64,000 nucleotides of DNA from Bifidobacterium sp. ESL0732 (lineage in GTDB: Bacteria; Actinomycetota; Actinomycetes; Actinomycetales; Bifidobacteriaceae), in NCBI RefSeq assembly GCF_029395535.1, contig NZ_CP113920.1, positions 744,001 to 808,000 of the forward strand. Direction: 5' to 3'. Below are positions 9,590 to 18,285 of the stretch, in pieces. The translations under genes were made by a program, and so were the position numbers. Position 1 is the stretch's first letter, and every line of letters begins with the position of its first letter. Below the pieces are notes generated by a model, which was given only the letters and a program-made list of their open reading frames with translations, was not told the origin of the DNA and did not search any database.

Positions 9590-10480
9590 ATGGAACAGGG
9601 AATGACCAACTTCCAGGCGAATCTGCCAGAAGCGTTACCTATTGAAAACCCGCTGAGCTCGGCCGATGCCCGGGTGCCGGCCGAAATCGAACAATCCTCA
9701 GGACTCTTGTTGCAGGGTCGGCGGTTGCGTTCGTTCGCGTATACCACCGACGCTGCTGTAATACATAATACCAATGCCGATGCCATCCTTGCCGTCTACC
9801 CGTTCACGGGCCAGCCGGTCATCAACCAGGCCGTTCTTTCCGTGGCTCAGGCTCCGGTTTTTGTGGGCGTCGGGGGAGGGACCACCACCGGTACGCGCGT
9901 GCTCGAATTGGCGGTGTTCGCCGAAATGCAGGGTGTTGCCGGCGTCGTCTTGAACGCTCCAAGTGAGGTCGAAATCGTGCGCGAGGTCGCGATGACGGTA
10001 CATGTTCCCGTCATGGCGACCATCGTGCAATGGGATGATATGGTGCAGCGCAAGATAGAGGCCGGTGCCAAGATCATCAACGTCGCAGCGGGCAAGAACA
10101 CCGCCGAAGTGGTGGCGCATGTCAAAGACCGTTACCCCGAAATTCCCGTTATTGCCAGTTCCGGCGGCTCCGCACAATCCATTCGTGAGACCATCGAGGC
10201 CGGAGCCAACGCCCTTTCGTGGACGCCGCCGAGTGCCACCGACCTGCAGAAGCAGATGATGGATCGTTACCGTCGCGGCGAAACCGGACACGCCGATGGT
10301 GGTCAAAGCGCTCCGAGTTCGCCGTTCCCGAACGTCAACCCGAACGGGACGACCAAAAGCTTCTATACTTCGACAGCCAGCATGGGCCATCCCTACACGG
10401 ATGTGCCGCCGGTCAAGCAGCCAAGCCCGCGCCACAAGAAGCAGACTCCACCGAGTGAGGCCATCGTCGAATCCAACTGA
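9590..10480 (+). CDS. Predicted TIM-barrel protein of unknown function
   Basis: 296 aa. Residues about 60-225 look like a phosphate-binding TIM barrel: repeated strand-helix pattern, a glycine-rich loop (VGVGGGTTTGTRVLELAVF), then VVLNAPS, IINVAAG and a late VIASSGGSAQSIRETIEAGANAL resembling phosphate-binding loops of nucleotide/sugar-phosphate aldolase-like barrels. The last 70 residues are Pro/Ser-rich and probably disordered. The start has GAAGGGAG upstream. I cannot assign a reaction; homologues are likely annotated as hypothetical or hydrolase. Confidence 0.6.
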   Translation: MEQGMTNFQANLPEALPIENPLSSADARVPAEIEQSSGLLLQGRRLRSFAYTTDAAVIHNTNADAILAVYPFTGQPVINQAVLSVAQAPVFVGVGGGTTTGTRVLELAVFAEMQGVAGVVLNAPSEVEIVREVAMTVHVPVMATIVQWDDMVQRKIEAGAKIINVAAGKNTAEVVAHVKDRYPEIPVIASSGGSAQSIRETIEAGANALSWTPPSATDLQKQMMDRYRRGETGHADGGQSAPSSPFPNVNPNGTTKSFYTSTASMGHPYTDVPPVKQPSPRHKKQTPPSEAIVESN

Positions 10481-10587
10481 ACTGTTTTCCGGCTTTGTGG
10501 GGCACGTCTGATATAGTGAATTGTCCATTGAGAAGCCGGGGTCCGCATATGAGCGACAGGTCGGCTTCAATCTTTTGAAAGGCTATT

Positions 10588-12720
10588 GTGCCGAAGCGTC
10601 GTACTCATAAAAATAATTCAGACAACTCTGCCGATTTTAGGGGCGGAGACTATGCAGGCTCGGAAATGAATAATCCTGATTCTTATAACTCAACCAAATC
10701 CAAATCGAAACAGGCCGAAGAAGCGGCCGAAAGTGCTGCTGCCTATGCCAAAACCGGCGACCAACCTGAACGCAGTTTCGCCGAACTCGGTGTGCCTGGC
10801 CCGTTGGTAAGCGTGCTGGCTCGCGATGGCAAGACTGTCGCCTTCCCGATTCAGGCCGACACTCTTGGTGACTCTTTGGCTGGGCGTGATGTGCTTGGCC
10901 GTGGTGAGACCGGAAGCGGCAAAACGCTGGCATTCGCTATCCCGCTCGTTGCCCGTCTCACCGAACAAGGGCAAGGCGAAGCTGCGATGCGCGATTTCGA
11001 GCGCATGGACCGCGGCGATCGCAAGGCGCAGAAGCGTGCGATGCTGCCTCATCCGCACGGCATGATTCTTGCGCCCACGCGCGAGCTGGTCAACCAGATC
11101 AACGAGGTCGTGGCTCCACTCGCCGCCGCCTACGATATGCAGACCGCCACCATTTACGGCGGGGTCAAATACAGTCGCCAGATTTCCGAACTCAAGGCCG
11201 GTGCCGAAATCATCGTCGCCTGTCCCGGGCGTCTTGAGGACCTGCTGCGCCAAGGCGCGCTTTCCATTGAAGACGTTGAGGTTGCGGTGCTCGACGAAGC
11301 CGACGAAATGGCGGATATGGGTTTCCTTCCGTCTGTACAACGTCTACTTGAGCAGATCGATCCGAACGGCCAGCGCATGCTGTTCTCGGCGACGCTCGAC
11401 CATGGTGTTGATAAGGTCGTGAAGCAGTTCCTGCATGACCCGAAGATTCACGAAATCGCACCTGCCGACGCGCAGGTCGATACCATGACCCATCACGTCT
11501 TCGAGGTTTCGCAGGGCAACAAATACGAGGTCATCCGTGAGCTTGCCAGCGGCAAGGGCAAGCGCATTCTTTTCACCCGCACCAAGTACCAGGCCAAGAA
11601 GATGGCCGACAAGCTGGTCAAAGAAGGCATTCCCGCCGTCGACTTGCAGGGCAACCTTTCGCAGAACCAGCGTGACCGGCATCTGGCCGCGTTCACTTCC
11701 GGGGATGCCAACGTGCTGGTGGCCACCGACGTGGCTGCGCGCGGCATCGACGTCAGCGATGTGGCGATGGTCGTGCAGACCGAACCGCCAGAGGATCCCA
11801 AGTCCTTCCTGCACCGTTCCGGGCGTACCGCGCGTGCCGGCGAATCCGGAGACGTGGTTACTTTGGTATTGCCCCAGCAGCGCCGTGACGCTCGTCAGAT
11901 GTTGCATCGCGCCGGTATCAAAGCCAAAAGTCAGCAGGTCGTTCCGGGCGCTCCTGAACTCGAGGAACTGGTGGGGGAGCACGCCCCGCTGGTCGAAGGC
12001 TGGACGCTGACGGTGCCGGTGGTCAACCGCAGGGCCGGACGTACCGGTCGCGGCGGACGCAACGAGGGTCGCGGAGGTCGTGGCGGATACGGCCGTAAAG
12101 ACCGCGGCGGACGTCGTGACCGTAATAATCGGCATGGCGATTCCGGTCGTTCGTTCAACAAGCGTGGCCGTGATGATTCGTTCGAAGACGCAGGCGGTCG
12201 TGGCGGCCCTAACGGTGGATTCAGCGATTCCCGGGACTTCAGCGATTCACGTTCCCGCGGTGGTCGCCGTGACGGGCATAAGAATCGCAACCCGCGCTAC
12301 GATGACGGTCAAGGCCCGATTGACGGCCGTTCCTCACGCGGTCATCGTGATGATCGCCGTTCGCGCGATTTCTATGACGATGACTATCGCAAGGGCAGCG
12401 GCAAACGGCATCATTCCGATTTCGATGATCGCGGCAACCGTGGCGGCAAAGGCAAGAATCGTCGCTATGAAGGCGACCGTTCCGGCGCTCGCGGCGGCTA
12501 CGAGGATTCCTACGGCTCACGCAAGTCGAACCGTCATAGCGGCTATGGCAAGTCAGGCGGGCGTGGACGCGGTCGTGGCGAAGGCTACGAAGGTCGTTCC
12601 GGCAGTCGTGGGCGCGACGAGGGCCGCTTCGGCAACCGCGGTCAGCACTCGCGCAAGGCCGACGGTTTTCACCGCTCGCACGGTAAACGTAACTCCACTC
12701 CGTTCCGCCGGTCTCGCTGA
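10588..12720 (+). CDS. DEAD-box RNA helicase with long RGG-rich tail
   Basis: 710 aa from a GTG start with AAAGG upstream. The core has a Q-motif region (FAELGVPGPLVSVL...PIQADTL), Walker A GETGSGKT (residues 106-113), DEAD in VLDEADEM, SAT in LFSATLD, and HRSGRTAR near the end of the second RecA domain. About 230 C-terminal residues are almost wholly Arg/Gly/Asp/Ser with many RGG and GGR repeats, a disordered RNA-binding tail suited to cold or ribosome-assembly helicases of the RhlE/DeaD type. A terminator hairpin follows. Confidence 0.93.
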   Translation: MPKRRTHKNNSDNSADFRGGDYAGSEMNNPDSYNSTKSKSKQAEEAAESAAAYAKTGDQPERSFAELGVPGPLVSVLARDGKTVAFPIQADTLGDSLAGRDVLGRGETGSGKTLAFAIPLVARLTEQGQGEAAMRDFERMDRGDRKAQKRAMLPHPHGMILAPTRELVNQINEVVAPLAAAYDMQTATIYGGVKYSRQISELKAGAEIIVACPGRLEDLLRQGALSIEDVEVAVLDEADEMADMGFLPSVQRLLEQIDPNGQRMLFSATLDHGVDKVVKQFLHDPKIHEIAPADAQVDTMTHHVFEVSQGNKYEVIRELASGKGKRILFTRTKYQAKKMADKLVKEGIPAVDLQGNLSQNQRDRHLAAFTSGDANVLVATDVAARGIDVSDVAMVVQTEPPEDPKSFLHRSGRTARAGESGDVVTLVLPQQRRDARQMLHRAGIKAKSQQVVPGAPELEELVGEHAPLVEGWTLTVPVVNRRAGRTGRGGRNEGRGGRGGYGRKDRGGRRDRNNRHGDSGRSFNKRGRDDSFEDAGGRGGPNGGFSDSRDFSDSRSRGGRRDGHKNRNPRYDDGQGPIDGRSSRGHRDDRRSRDFYDDDYRKGSGKRHHSDFDDRGNRGGKGKNRRYEGDRSGARGGYEDSYGSRKSNRHSGYGKSGGRGRGRGEGYEGRSGSRGRDEGRFGNRGQHSRKADGFHRSHGKRNSTPFRRSR

Positions 12721-12776
12721 AATGAGGTAAACGGCGGCTTGGCGCTTGTTACCAGCCAGTCGTAGTTTGCTTGATG

Positions 12777-12807
12777 AAAGGTGTCATGGATTTCCGTGGC
12801 ACCTTTT
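12777..12807 (+). terminator. Rho-independent terminator after the DEAD-box gene
   Basis: 13-bp stem with two G-U pairs (12777-12789 with 12794-12806, AAAGGTGTCATGG), 4-base loop, ending in TTTT. Confidence 0.7.
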
Positions 12808-12840
12808 GCATTGCTGGGGAGAAGTGTTCGGCTTCTCAAG

Positions 12841-13017
12841 TGTACTTTTTCTACGGTACCGTCAGAAAAGTGCATGTAGCATCATACAAAGTGCATTTCT
12901 GCGACGCTGGCGTCAGAAAAGTGCAACCAGCGGTTTCTAAAGTGCACTTTTCGAACGGTAGCGTCGGGAAAGTGCAGGTTTCGTCGTACCAGGTGCACTT
13001 TTTCGACGTTAGGAATC
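12841..13017 (+). repeat. Tandem palindromic array with exact 51-bp period
   Basis: Three 34-base units (12841-12874, 12892-12925, 12943-12976) and a partial fourth from 12994. Each begins TGCACTTTT-like and ends GAAAAGTGCA-like, so each can fold into a hairpin. The 17-base stretches between units differ in sequence but not in length. Because 51 is divisible by 3, a 96-codon frame (12771-13061) runs through it encoding a 17-residue repeat (KVHF....VRKV); I do not think that frame is a gene. Confidence 0.85.
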
Positions 13018-13084
13018 GCAAGGATGGATGGCCGATTATGCTCCGATATAAAACAAAGTAGGTGCGGCGAATAGAGTTGGCATA

Positions 13085-15841
13085 GTGAACGACGGCGGGA
13101 ATGGAATATATATGATGAACGCGATAAATGGGGACAAGAATGTGGAAAATCGCAGCGGGAACGATGTCAAGGGTTCTTCGGTTCCGCAGGCCATCGAGGT
13201 GCGGGGCGCCCGAGTCCACAACCTGCAGGATATCGACGTATCGATTCCATTGAACGAGCTCGTCGGCATCGCCGGGGTCTCCGGTTCCGGCAAATCGTCG
13301 CTCGCGCTGGGCGTGCTTTACGCGGAAGGTTCGCGTCGTTATCTGGACGCACTTTCGACATATACCCGTCGCCGGATGACGCAGGCGGAGAAGCCGCAGG
13401 TCGATTCGGTACGGTTCATTCCACCGGCTTTGGCGTTGCGACAACGCCCGGGCGTCGGTGGTATGCGTTCTACTTTTGGCACTTCTACCGAGACGTTAAA
13501 TGTGCTGAGACTGATGTTTTCACGTCTGGCTTCGCACCGCTGCCCGAATGGTCATTATCAGAAACCGACACTCGATGTCGCCGCTGAGATTCCGATTCAT
13601 TGCGCGGTTTGCGGTGCGCTTGTTGAACCTCCTAGCGCGGAGCAGATGGCGTTCAATTCCACCGGTGCGTGCCCGAAATGTCAAGGGACCGGAACCATCC
13701 ACGAGGTCAACGACGCCGCCTTGGTTCCCGACGAAAACCTCACCATCGATGAGGGTGCAGTGGTGCCATGGCGTACCTTTGGGTTCAATGTTCAGCCCGA
13801 TATCGTGCGCGAATTCGGTGTTCGTACCCATGTGCCGTTCAAAGACCTTACCGACAAAGAACGTGACATCGTCTTCAATGGGCCGGAGGAGAAAAAGCCC
13901 ATCACGCTCACTTCAATCAAGGGTGTGCACCATATTGATTTTACGTTCCGCAACGCACGCCTGACCGTGACCAAGGAACTCGACCGCGCCAGCGATGAAA
14001 AGCGCATGGCCAAGGTCTCGAAGTTTCTGGTCGAGCGCGTCTGCCCGGATTGCGGTGGATCGCGGCTCAACGCTGCTGCGCGTGCCCCGAAAATCGGCAA
14101 ATACAATCTGGCCGAAGTCACTTCCTGGCCGTTGCGCAAGATTCTAGAATGGGCCAAGGCGGTTCCGGATTCGTTGCCGCAGGATATGCGGCAGATGGCC
14201 GATAGCTTGGTAGAAACTTTGGAGGATATGGGTCGCAGGCTCATCCAGCTTGGATTGGGTTACTTAACGCTTGACCGCGCCAGCTCGACGCTTTCCACCG
14301 GCGAGCGGCAGCGCGCCCAGCTTTCGCGTGCGGTGCGCAACGAGACTACGGGTGTGCTCTATGTACTTGATGAGCCTTCTACCGGATTGCATCCGGCGAA
14401 TATCGAGGGACTTATCGGCGTGATGCGCGACCTGCTGGCTTCCGGGAATTCCGTGGTGTTCGTCGACCATGACGTCCACGTGCTCAATGCCGCCGATTAC
14501 TTTATCGAGATGGGCCCTGGCGCGGGTAGCCGAGGCGGAAGGATTCTCGCACAAGGTTCGCCGGCCGAAATATTGCGTAACCCGAAGTCGCGTATCGCCG
14601 GTTTCCTGGACGGCTCGCAACCAGTGGTGGTTCGTAAGCGTCTTGCTTTACCACAGGTTTCAAAAACCGGTTGGATTTCCATGCAGACTGAGGCCATCCA
14701 TACTGTCCATCCGCTCGACGTTTCTATTCCGCGCGGACGGATGACCGCCGTTACCGGCGTTTCCGGTTCAGGCAAGACCACGATGGTCTTGGAATCGCTG
14801 ATTCCCGCATTGCAGGCTCAGGAGAATCACACGTCGTTGCCGTCCCATGTCCGGTCTCTCGATGCTGCAGGCATCACGCGTGTGCGTTTGGTCGATTCCA
14901 CTCCTATCGGGATCAATGTGCGCTCGACGGTCGCCACTTATACAGGCATCATGGACATGCTGCGCAAGGCCTTCGCAACGACCGCATCAGCCAAGAAACG
15001 TAAGCTCAAGGTCTCGGCATTTTCGTATAACACGGGTTCGTTACGTTGCCCGCAATGTGACGGTACCGGTCAGATCAGCCTCGATATCCAGTTCCTTCCT
15101 GATGTCACCATCACCTGCCCGACCTGCGAAGGTCGTCGGTATCGTCCCGAAGTCAACGATGTGCGGCTTGCAACGCCGACCCATCCGCAAGGGCTCACAC
15201 TTCCCGATGTTCTGGATTTGGAAGTGGATGATGCTCTTGATGTATTCGCACTTGATGACGATTCCGGCTCGAATTCTGCTTCGGTTTCTAGTTCGTCTTT
15301 ACATGGTTCCTCCGATCAAAAACGGCTGGCAGCTTGGTCTGGAGCCTCAGCTGTCGACGAATCGGTAAGTGCCGCTGATTCCGGCGATATGATCACCTCA
15401 GCTCTACTTAGGCGTATCCACAAGGCCCTCGAGACGCTTCACGACCTTGGTCTTGGCTACCTCACGTTAGGCGAGGACACCCCGAACCTCTCTGGCGGCG
15501 AGGCGCAGCGCCTCAAGCTTTCCAACGAACTCGGCAAAAAGCAGAGCACGTCGTTGTTCGTCCTCGACGAGCCAACGACCGGCCTGCACCCGCTTGACGT
15601 ACGCACGTTGATCGACGTACTGCAACGGTTGATCAAAGGTGGGGCAACGGTTGTCTTCATCGAGCACGACCTCGACATGATCGCCAACGCCGACTACGTC
15701 ATCGACATGGGCCCGGGCGGTGGTGAGGAAGGCGGCACGGTCGTTGCCACCGGCACACCTGACGAAATCGCTGTCAATCCGGCAAGCATCACCGGCCGTT
15801 ACCTCGCCAAGCATCTGGCAAGTGATAAGGCAGAACTTTGA
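13085..15841 (+). CDS. UvrA2-type excinuclease A paralogue (ABC ATPase)
   Basis: 918-aa UvrA-family protein with two ABC modules: Walker A GVSGSGKS (64-71) and GVSGSGKT, signatures STGERQRAQL and LSGGEAQRLKL, and CxxC zinc modules (CPKCQGTG, CPDCGGSR, CPQCDGTG, CPTCEG). Between RCPNGH (about 152) and HCAVCG only some 20 residues remain where true UvrA carries the UvrB-binding domain, so this is a UvrA2-class protein, linked in other bacteria to DNA damage or drug tolerance and not to standard excision repair. An acidic, Ser-rich insert (about residues 705-765) lies in the second half. GTG start is tentative; ATGs lie at codons 10 and 11. Confidence 0.88.
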   Translation: MNDGGNGIYMMNAINGDKNVENRSGNDVKGSSVPQAIEVRGARVHNLQDIDVSIPLNELVGIAGVSGSGKSSLALGVLYAEGSRRYLDALSTYTRRRMTQAEKPQVDSVRFIPPALALRQRPGVGGMRSTFGTSTETLNVLRLMFSRLASHRCPNGHYQKPTLDVAAEIPIHCAVCGALVEPPSAEQMAFNSTGACPKCQGTGTIHEVNDAALVPDENLTIDEGAVVPWRTFGFNVQPDIVREFGVRTHVPFKDLTDKERDIVFNGPEEKKPITLTSIKGVHHIDFTFRNARLTVTKELDRASDEKRMAKVSKFLVERVCPDCGGSRLNAAARAPKIGKYNLAEVTSWPLRKILEWAKAVPDSLPQDMRQMADSLVETLEDMGRRLIQLGLGYLTLDRASSTLSTGERQRAQLSRAVRNETTGVLYVLDEPSTGLHPANIEGLIGVMRDLLASGNSVVFVDHDVHVLNAADYFIEMGPGAGSRGGRILAQGSPAEILRNPKSRIAGFLDGSQPVVVRKRLALPQVSKTGWISMQTEAIHTVHPLDVSIPRGRMTAVTGVSGSGKTTMVLESLIPALQAQENHTSLPSHVRSLDAAGITRVRLVDSTPIGINVRSTVATYTGIMDMLRKAFATTASAKKRKLKVSAFSYNTGSLRCPQCDGTGQISLDIQFLPDVTITCPTCEGRRYRPEVNDVRLATPTHPQGLTLPDVLDLEVDDALDVFALDDDSGSNSASVSSSSLHGSSDQKRLAAWSGASAVDESVSAADSGDMITSALLRRIHKALETLHDLGLGYLTLGEDTPNLSGGEAQRLKLSNELGKKQSTSLFVLDEPTTGLHPLDVRTLIDVLQRLIKGGATVVFIEHDLDMIANADYVIDMGPGGGEEGGTVVATGTPDEIAVNPASITGRYLAKHLASDKAEL

Positions 15842-15887
15842 TTGTTTTGCCTTGCATTGTTCTTAGCCTTTGACCCTAGCCTCCGTA

Positions 15888-16325
15888 TTAGGACCTGTAC
15901 GGTTTCGTCTCCAAGTTGCTAATGAATTCGTCAGTGCCAATTTTCGGTATGGAAGCATTCAGAAATGCCTTGGCGTCGCGAGAGACAATGCAATCTGCTC
16001 TCCACCGTTCTGCGCATGCGCGAATGATGCCGTCTTCGAAGTCAGGTTCGTCGGAATCAACGGCGATCTTGCAAACGGCTTTGTCGATCGGGAGAATTTC
16101 GAATGCATCGGTGAAACGGCGTATCCAATTGCGTCGTTTCGTTTCCGACAAGTCATGCCGTGAAATGTAGTAAGCATCTTTAAGACTTCCTGCACAAACT
16201 GCGACATGGGGTTCGTGATGACCGTCGATACTTTTAAAGAAAGAAAATGCCGCTCCTGAATTGGGCCGATCGGTAATCATGATGTCAAGCAGGAAATTTG
16301 TGTCTATGAATATCTTATTTTTCAC
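15888..16325 (-). CDS. PIN-domain ribonuclease toxin
   Basis: About 145 aa from a GTG start (16325-16323) lying inside the end of the antitoxin gene. PIN fold acidic residues are visible: IFIDTNFLLD near the N-terminus, DEPDFEDGIIRACAE in the middle and DCIVSRDAKAF near the end, the VapC-like pattern for Mg-dependent RNA cleavage. The 11-base overlap means coupled translation after the antitoxin. Family knowledge predicts growth inhibition by cutting tRNA or rRNA; the actual target is unknown. Confidence 0.85.
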   Translation of the reverse strand: MKNKIFIDTNFLLDIMITDRPNSGAAFSFFKSIDGHHEPHVAVCAGSLKDAYYISRHDLSETKRRNWIRRFTDAFEILPIDKAVCKIAVDSDEPDFEDGIIRACAERWRADCIVSRDAKAFLNASIPKIGTDEFISNLETKPYRS

Positions 16326-16626
16326 GGCGTGACAGCTCCTCTTTGATGTCGTCGGGAGTAAGTCTTCCAGCATACGATGGCAGTTTTACCGATGCTCTAT
16401 CGGCTTCCGCCTCTTCGATCATCTTCTTGTGGTCCATCTGGTGCTTCGGATAGCCGACCTTGAACCCGGTGGGGTAGGAGGATGGTTGGAAGGGGAGCAT
16501 GCCGTCGCGTACGCTTTGCTTGAGGAACATGGTGATGGCCGTGGTCATGTTGAGTCCCATGTCTTCGAACAGTGCAGCAGCGTCATCTTTGAGTTCCGGA
16601 TCGATGTTCATCGTCAATTTTGCCAT
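16315..16626 (-). CDS. RelB/DinJ-type antitoxin
   Basis: 103 aa starting MAKLTMNIDPELK with AGAGGA seven bases upstream; a longer upstream frame has no support. The first 50 residues are the ribbon-helix-helix of the RelB/DinJ family (PELKDDAAALFEDMGLNMTTAITMFLKQ), the rest an acidic toxin-binding tail. It is paired with a PIN toxin although RelB/DinJ antitoxins usually neutralise RelE/YafQ-type toxins. It probably autoregulates the operon. Confidence 0.88.
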   Translation of the reverse strand: MAKLTMNIDPELKDDAAALFEDMGLNMTTAITMFLKQSVRDGMLPFQPSSYPTGFKVGYPKHQMDHKKMIEEAEADRASVKLPSYAGRLTPDDIKEELSRREK

Positions 16627-16845
16627 GTCGTCCTCTTTGAAGTTTCGTATTGTTTGCTTAGGTATCTTCAGTATAGGACGAGAAGCCGTATGTTGTATAG
16701 TCAATGCATTCATAATAGCCTTCCAATAGCCGTATCGGTTTCTTCTGATAATCAAGTCTATTGGTGCTATACGCTTCGATGCAAGCTGGAACGGGTGCTG
16801 TGGTCGAATGTTCGAAACCATTGCAATGAAGCCGTTTTTGATATC

Positions 16846-16884
16846 AAAAAGCGGTGTGGATAACTATTTTCTTATCCACACCGC
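16846..16884 (-). terminator. Rho-independent terminator of msrAB
   Basis: 13-bp perfect stem (16851-16863 with 16872-16884, GCGGTGTGGATAA), 8-base loop; read on the - strand it ends in TTTTT. Confidence 0.8.
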
Positions 16885-16956
16885 CATACACAGGTCGAGA
16901 TTTTTTAGACCTTGATTATTTTTCGTTCCGGTTCCGGGTCCGTTCCCAGTCTTCGC

Positions 16957-17916
16957 TCACTGCGCGTCGTCAAGCAACTTCACATACTTGCCGTACCCTT
17001 GCGCCTCCATCTGGTCGCGCGGCACGAAGCGCAGCGAGGCCGAGTTCATGCAGTAGCGCAGCCCACCGCGGTCCTGCGGCCCGTCATCGAAGACGTGTCC
17101 CAAGTGAATCTGCGAGTCGGCGGTGCGAATCTCGATGCGCGGCCGTCCGGGCAACTTGGTGTCGCGGTGCTCGGTCAAGGCAGACGGATCAATCGGCTTG
17201 GAGAATGACGGCCAACCGCAGCCCGCGTCGAACTTGTCGGTGGAAAGGAACAGCGGCTCTCCGCTGACGACGTCCACGTAAATGCCTGGCTCGAAATTCT
17301 GGTCGTATTTGTTTGTGAACGGGCGCTCGGTAGCGGCCTCCTGCGTCACCGCATACTGCTCCGGGTCGAGATCCCAGACGCGCTCGATATAGCGCTGCCG
17401 CTTACCGACGTTGAGAAGTTTGGAGACCGGGATATGGCAGTATCCGCCCGGGTTCTTATCGAGGTAATCCTGATGGTAGGTTTCGGCGGGGTAGAAGTTG
17501 CGCAGCGGCTCGACGATCACCGCGGGTTCGCGCCCTTCACGGGTGGCAAGCTCCTGCAAGGCCTTCTCGTATATAGCTTTCTGCACCTCGTCGAGGCATA
17601 ACATCGCGCTGCGGTACTGCCGTCCGGTATCGTTGCCCTGCCGGTCCACGGAGAACGGATCGATGACGTCTAGGAACAGCAGCGTCAGCGTCCGCAAGGT
17701 CACGCAAGACGGGTCATAGTCGACGCGCACCGTTTCCGCCGCATCCGTCGCTCCGCTGCAGACCTCTTCATAGGTCGGGTTCGCCTTATTCGACTGCGCG
17801 TACCCGACCTGCGTGCTGGTCACGCCGTCGACGCCTTGGAAATATCGTTCGACGCCCCAGAAGCATCCGCCCGCGAAATAAGCGGTCTGGGTTTTTGCGT
17901 TGTCTGTGTTCGCCAT
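16957..17916 (-). CDS. msrAB: Bifunctional methionine sulfoxide reductase MsrA/MsrB
   Basis: 319-aa fusion. The N-terminal MsrA domain carries [10 protein letters not shown] with the catalytic Cys and reduces methionine-S-sulfoxide. The C-terminal MsrB domain has [11 protein letters not shown] and the catalytic Cys in [11 protein letters not shown], for the R form. MsrB lacks the CxxC zinc ligands, as in the non-zinc form. No signal peptide, so cytoplasmic repair of oxidised protein. GGAGGAG upstream fixes the start. Confidence 0.95.
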   Translation of the reverse strand: MANTDNAKTQTAYFAGGCFWGVERYFQGVDGVTSTQVGYAQSNKANPTYEEVCSGATDAAETVRVDYDPSCVTLRTLTLLFLDVIDPFSVDRQGNDTGRQYRSAMLCLDEVQKAIYEKALQELATREGREPAVIVEPLRNFYPAETYHQDYLDKNPGGYCHIPVSKLLNVGKRQRYIERVWDLDPEQYAVTQEAATERPFTNKYDQNFEPGIYVDVVSGEPLFLSTDKFDAGCGWPSFSKPIDPSALTEHRDTKLPGRPRIEIRTADSQIHLGHVFDDGPQDRGGLRYCMNSASLRFVPRDQMEAQGYGKYVKLLDDAQ

Positions 17917-18170
17917 GTCTCCTCCGTATCCGTTTCCTACTGTTCCGATTATTCATGCGTTGCTGATAGTGTCTCATAAACTTTTGCAAAATGATATACA
18001 ACGTTCGGCTAAGGCTGAAAGGTTGCGTTTCCCGCCGCTTTCCTGCGGTTTCCCGATGTCTTTTGTCTTGGTTTCTGCTTTGCCTTTATGTTCGCTTGCT
18101 GCGTTCCTTTTCAACGAAACAGCATTTCACTGGATTTTGAAAAGGGGTAAGATAGAAGTTTGCGGTCTTT

Positions 18171-18225
18171 GATATTTGACGATATCGGACGCGTCATATT
18201 TGATGAATGATATTTGACGGTATCG
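18171..18225. promoter_or_regulatory. Near-identical direct repeats upstream of the SNF2 gene
   Basis: Within the 369-base gap between msrAB and the SNF2 gene, GATATTTGACGATATCG (18171-18187) recurs with one change at 18209-18225, and a weaker CATATTTGATGA lies between them. Spacing of 38 bases and position 60-115 bases before the start suggest an operator, but the binding protein is unknown. The rest of the gap holds nothing recognisable. Confidence 0.4.
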
Positions 18226-18285
18226 AAGCTAGCGATAGTTTGGCATTGAATCGGCTGCGGCAGGCGGCGAAAAGGGGAACGCGAT

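Noticed and set aside
12841-13017. CRISPR array
   Set aside because: Units are imperfect, gaps are only 17 bases and no cas genes are near; palindromic repeat array fits better.
12771-13061. 96-aa coding gene with 17-residue repeats
   Set aside because: The open frame is a by-product of a 51-bp period without stops; no ribosome site and no known fold. Kept as repeat only.
13085-15841. Canonical UvrA of nucleotide excision repair
   Set aside because: The UvrB-binding domain is missing between the first zinc-ligand segments, which marks the UvrA2 class.
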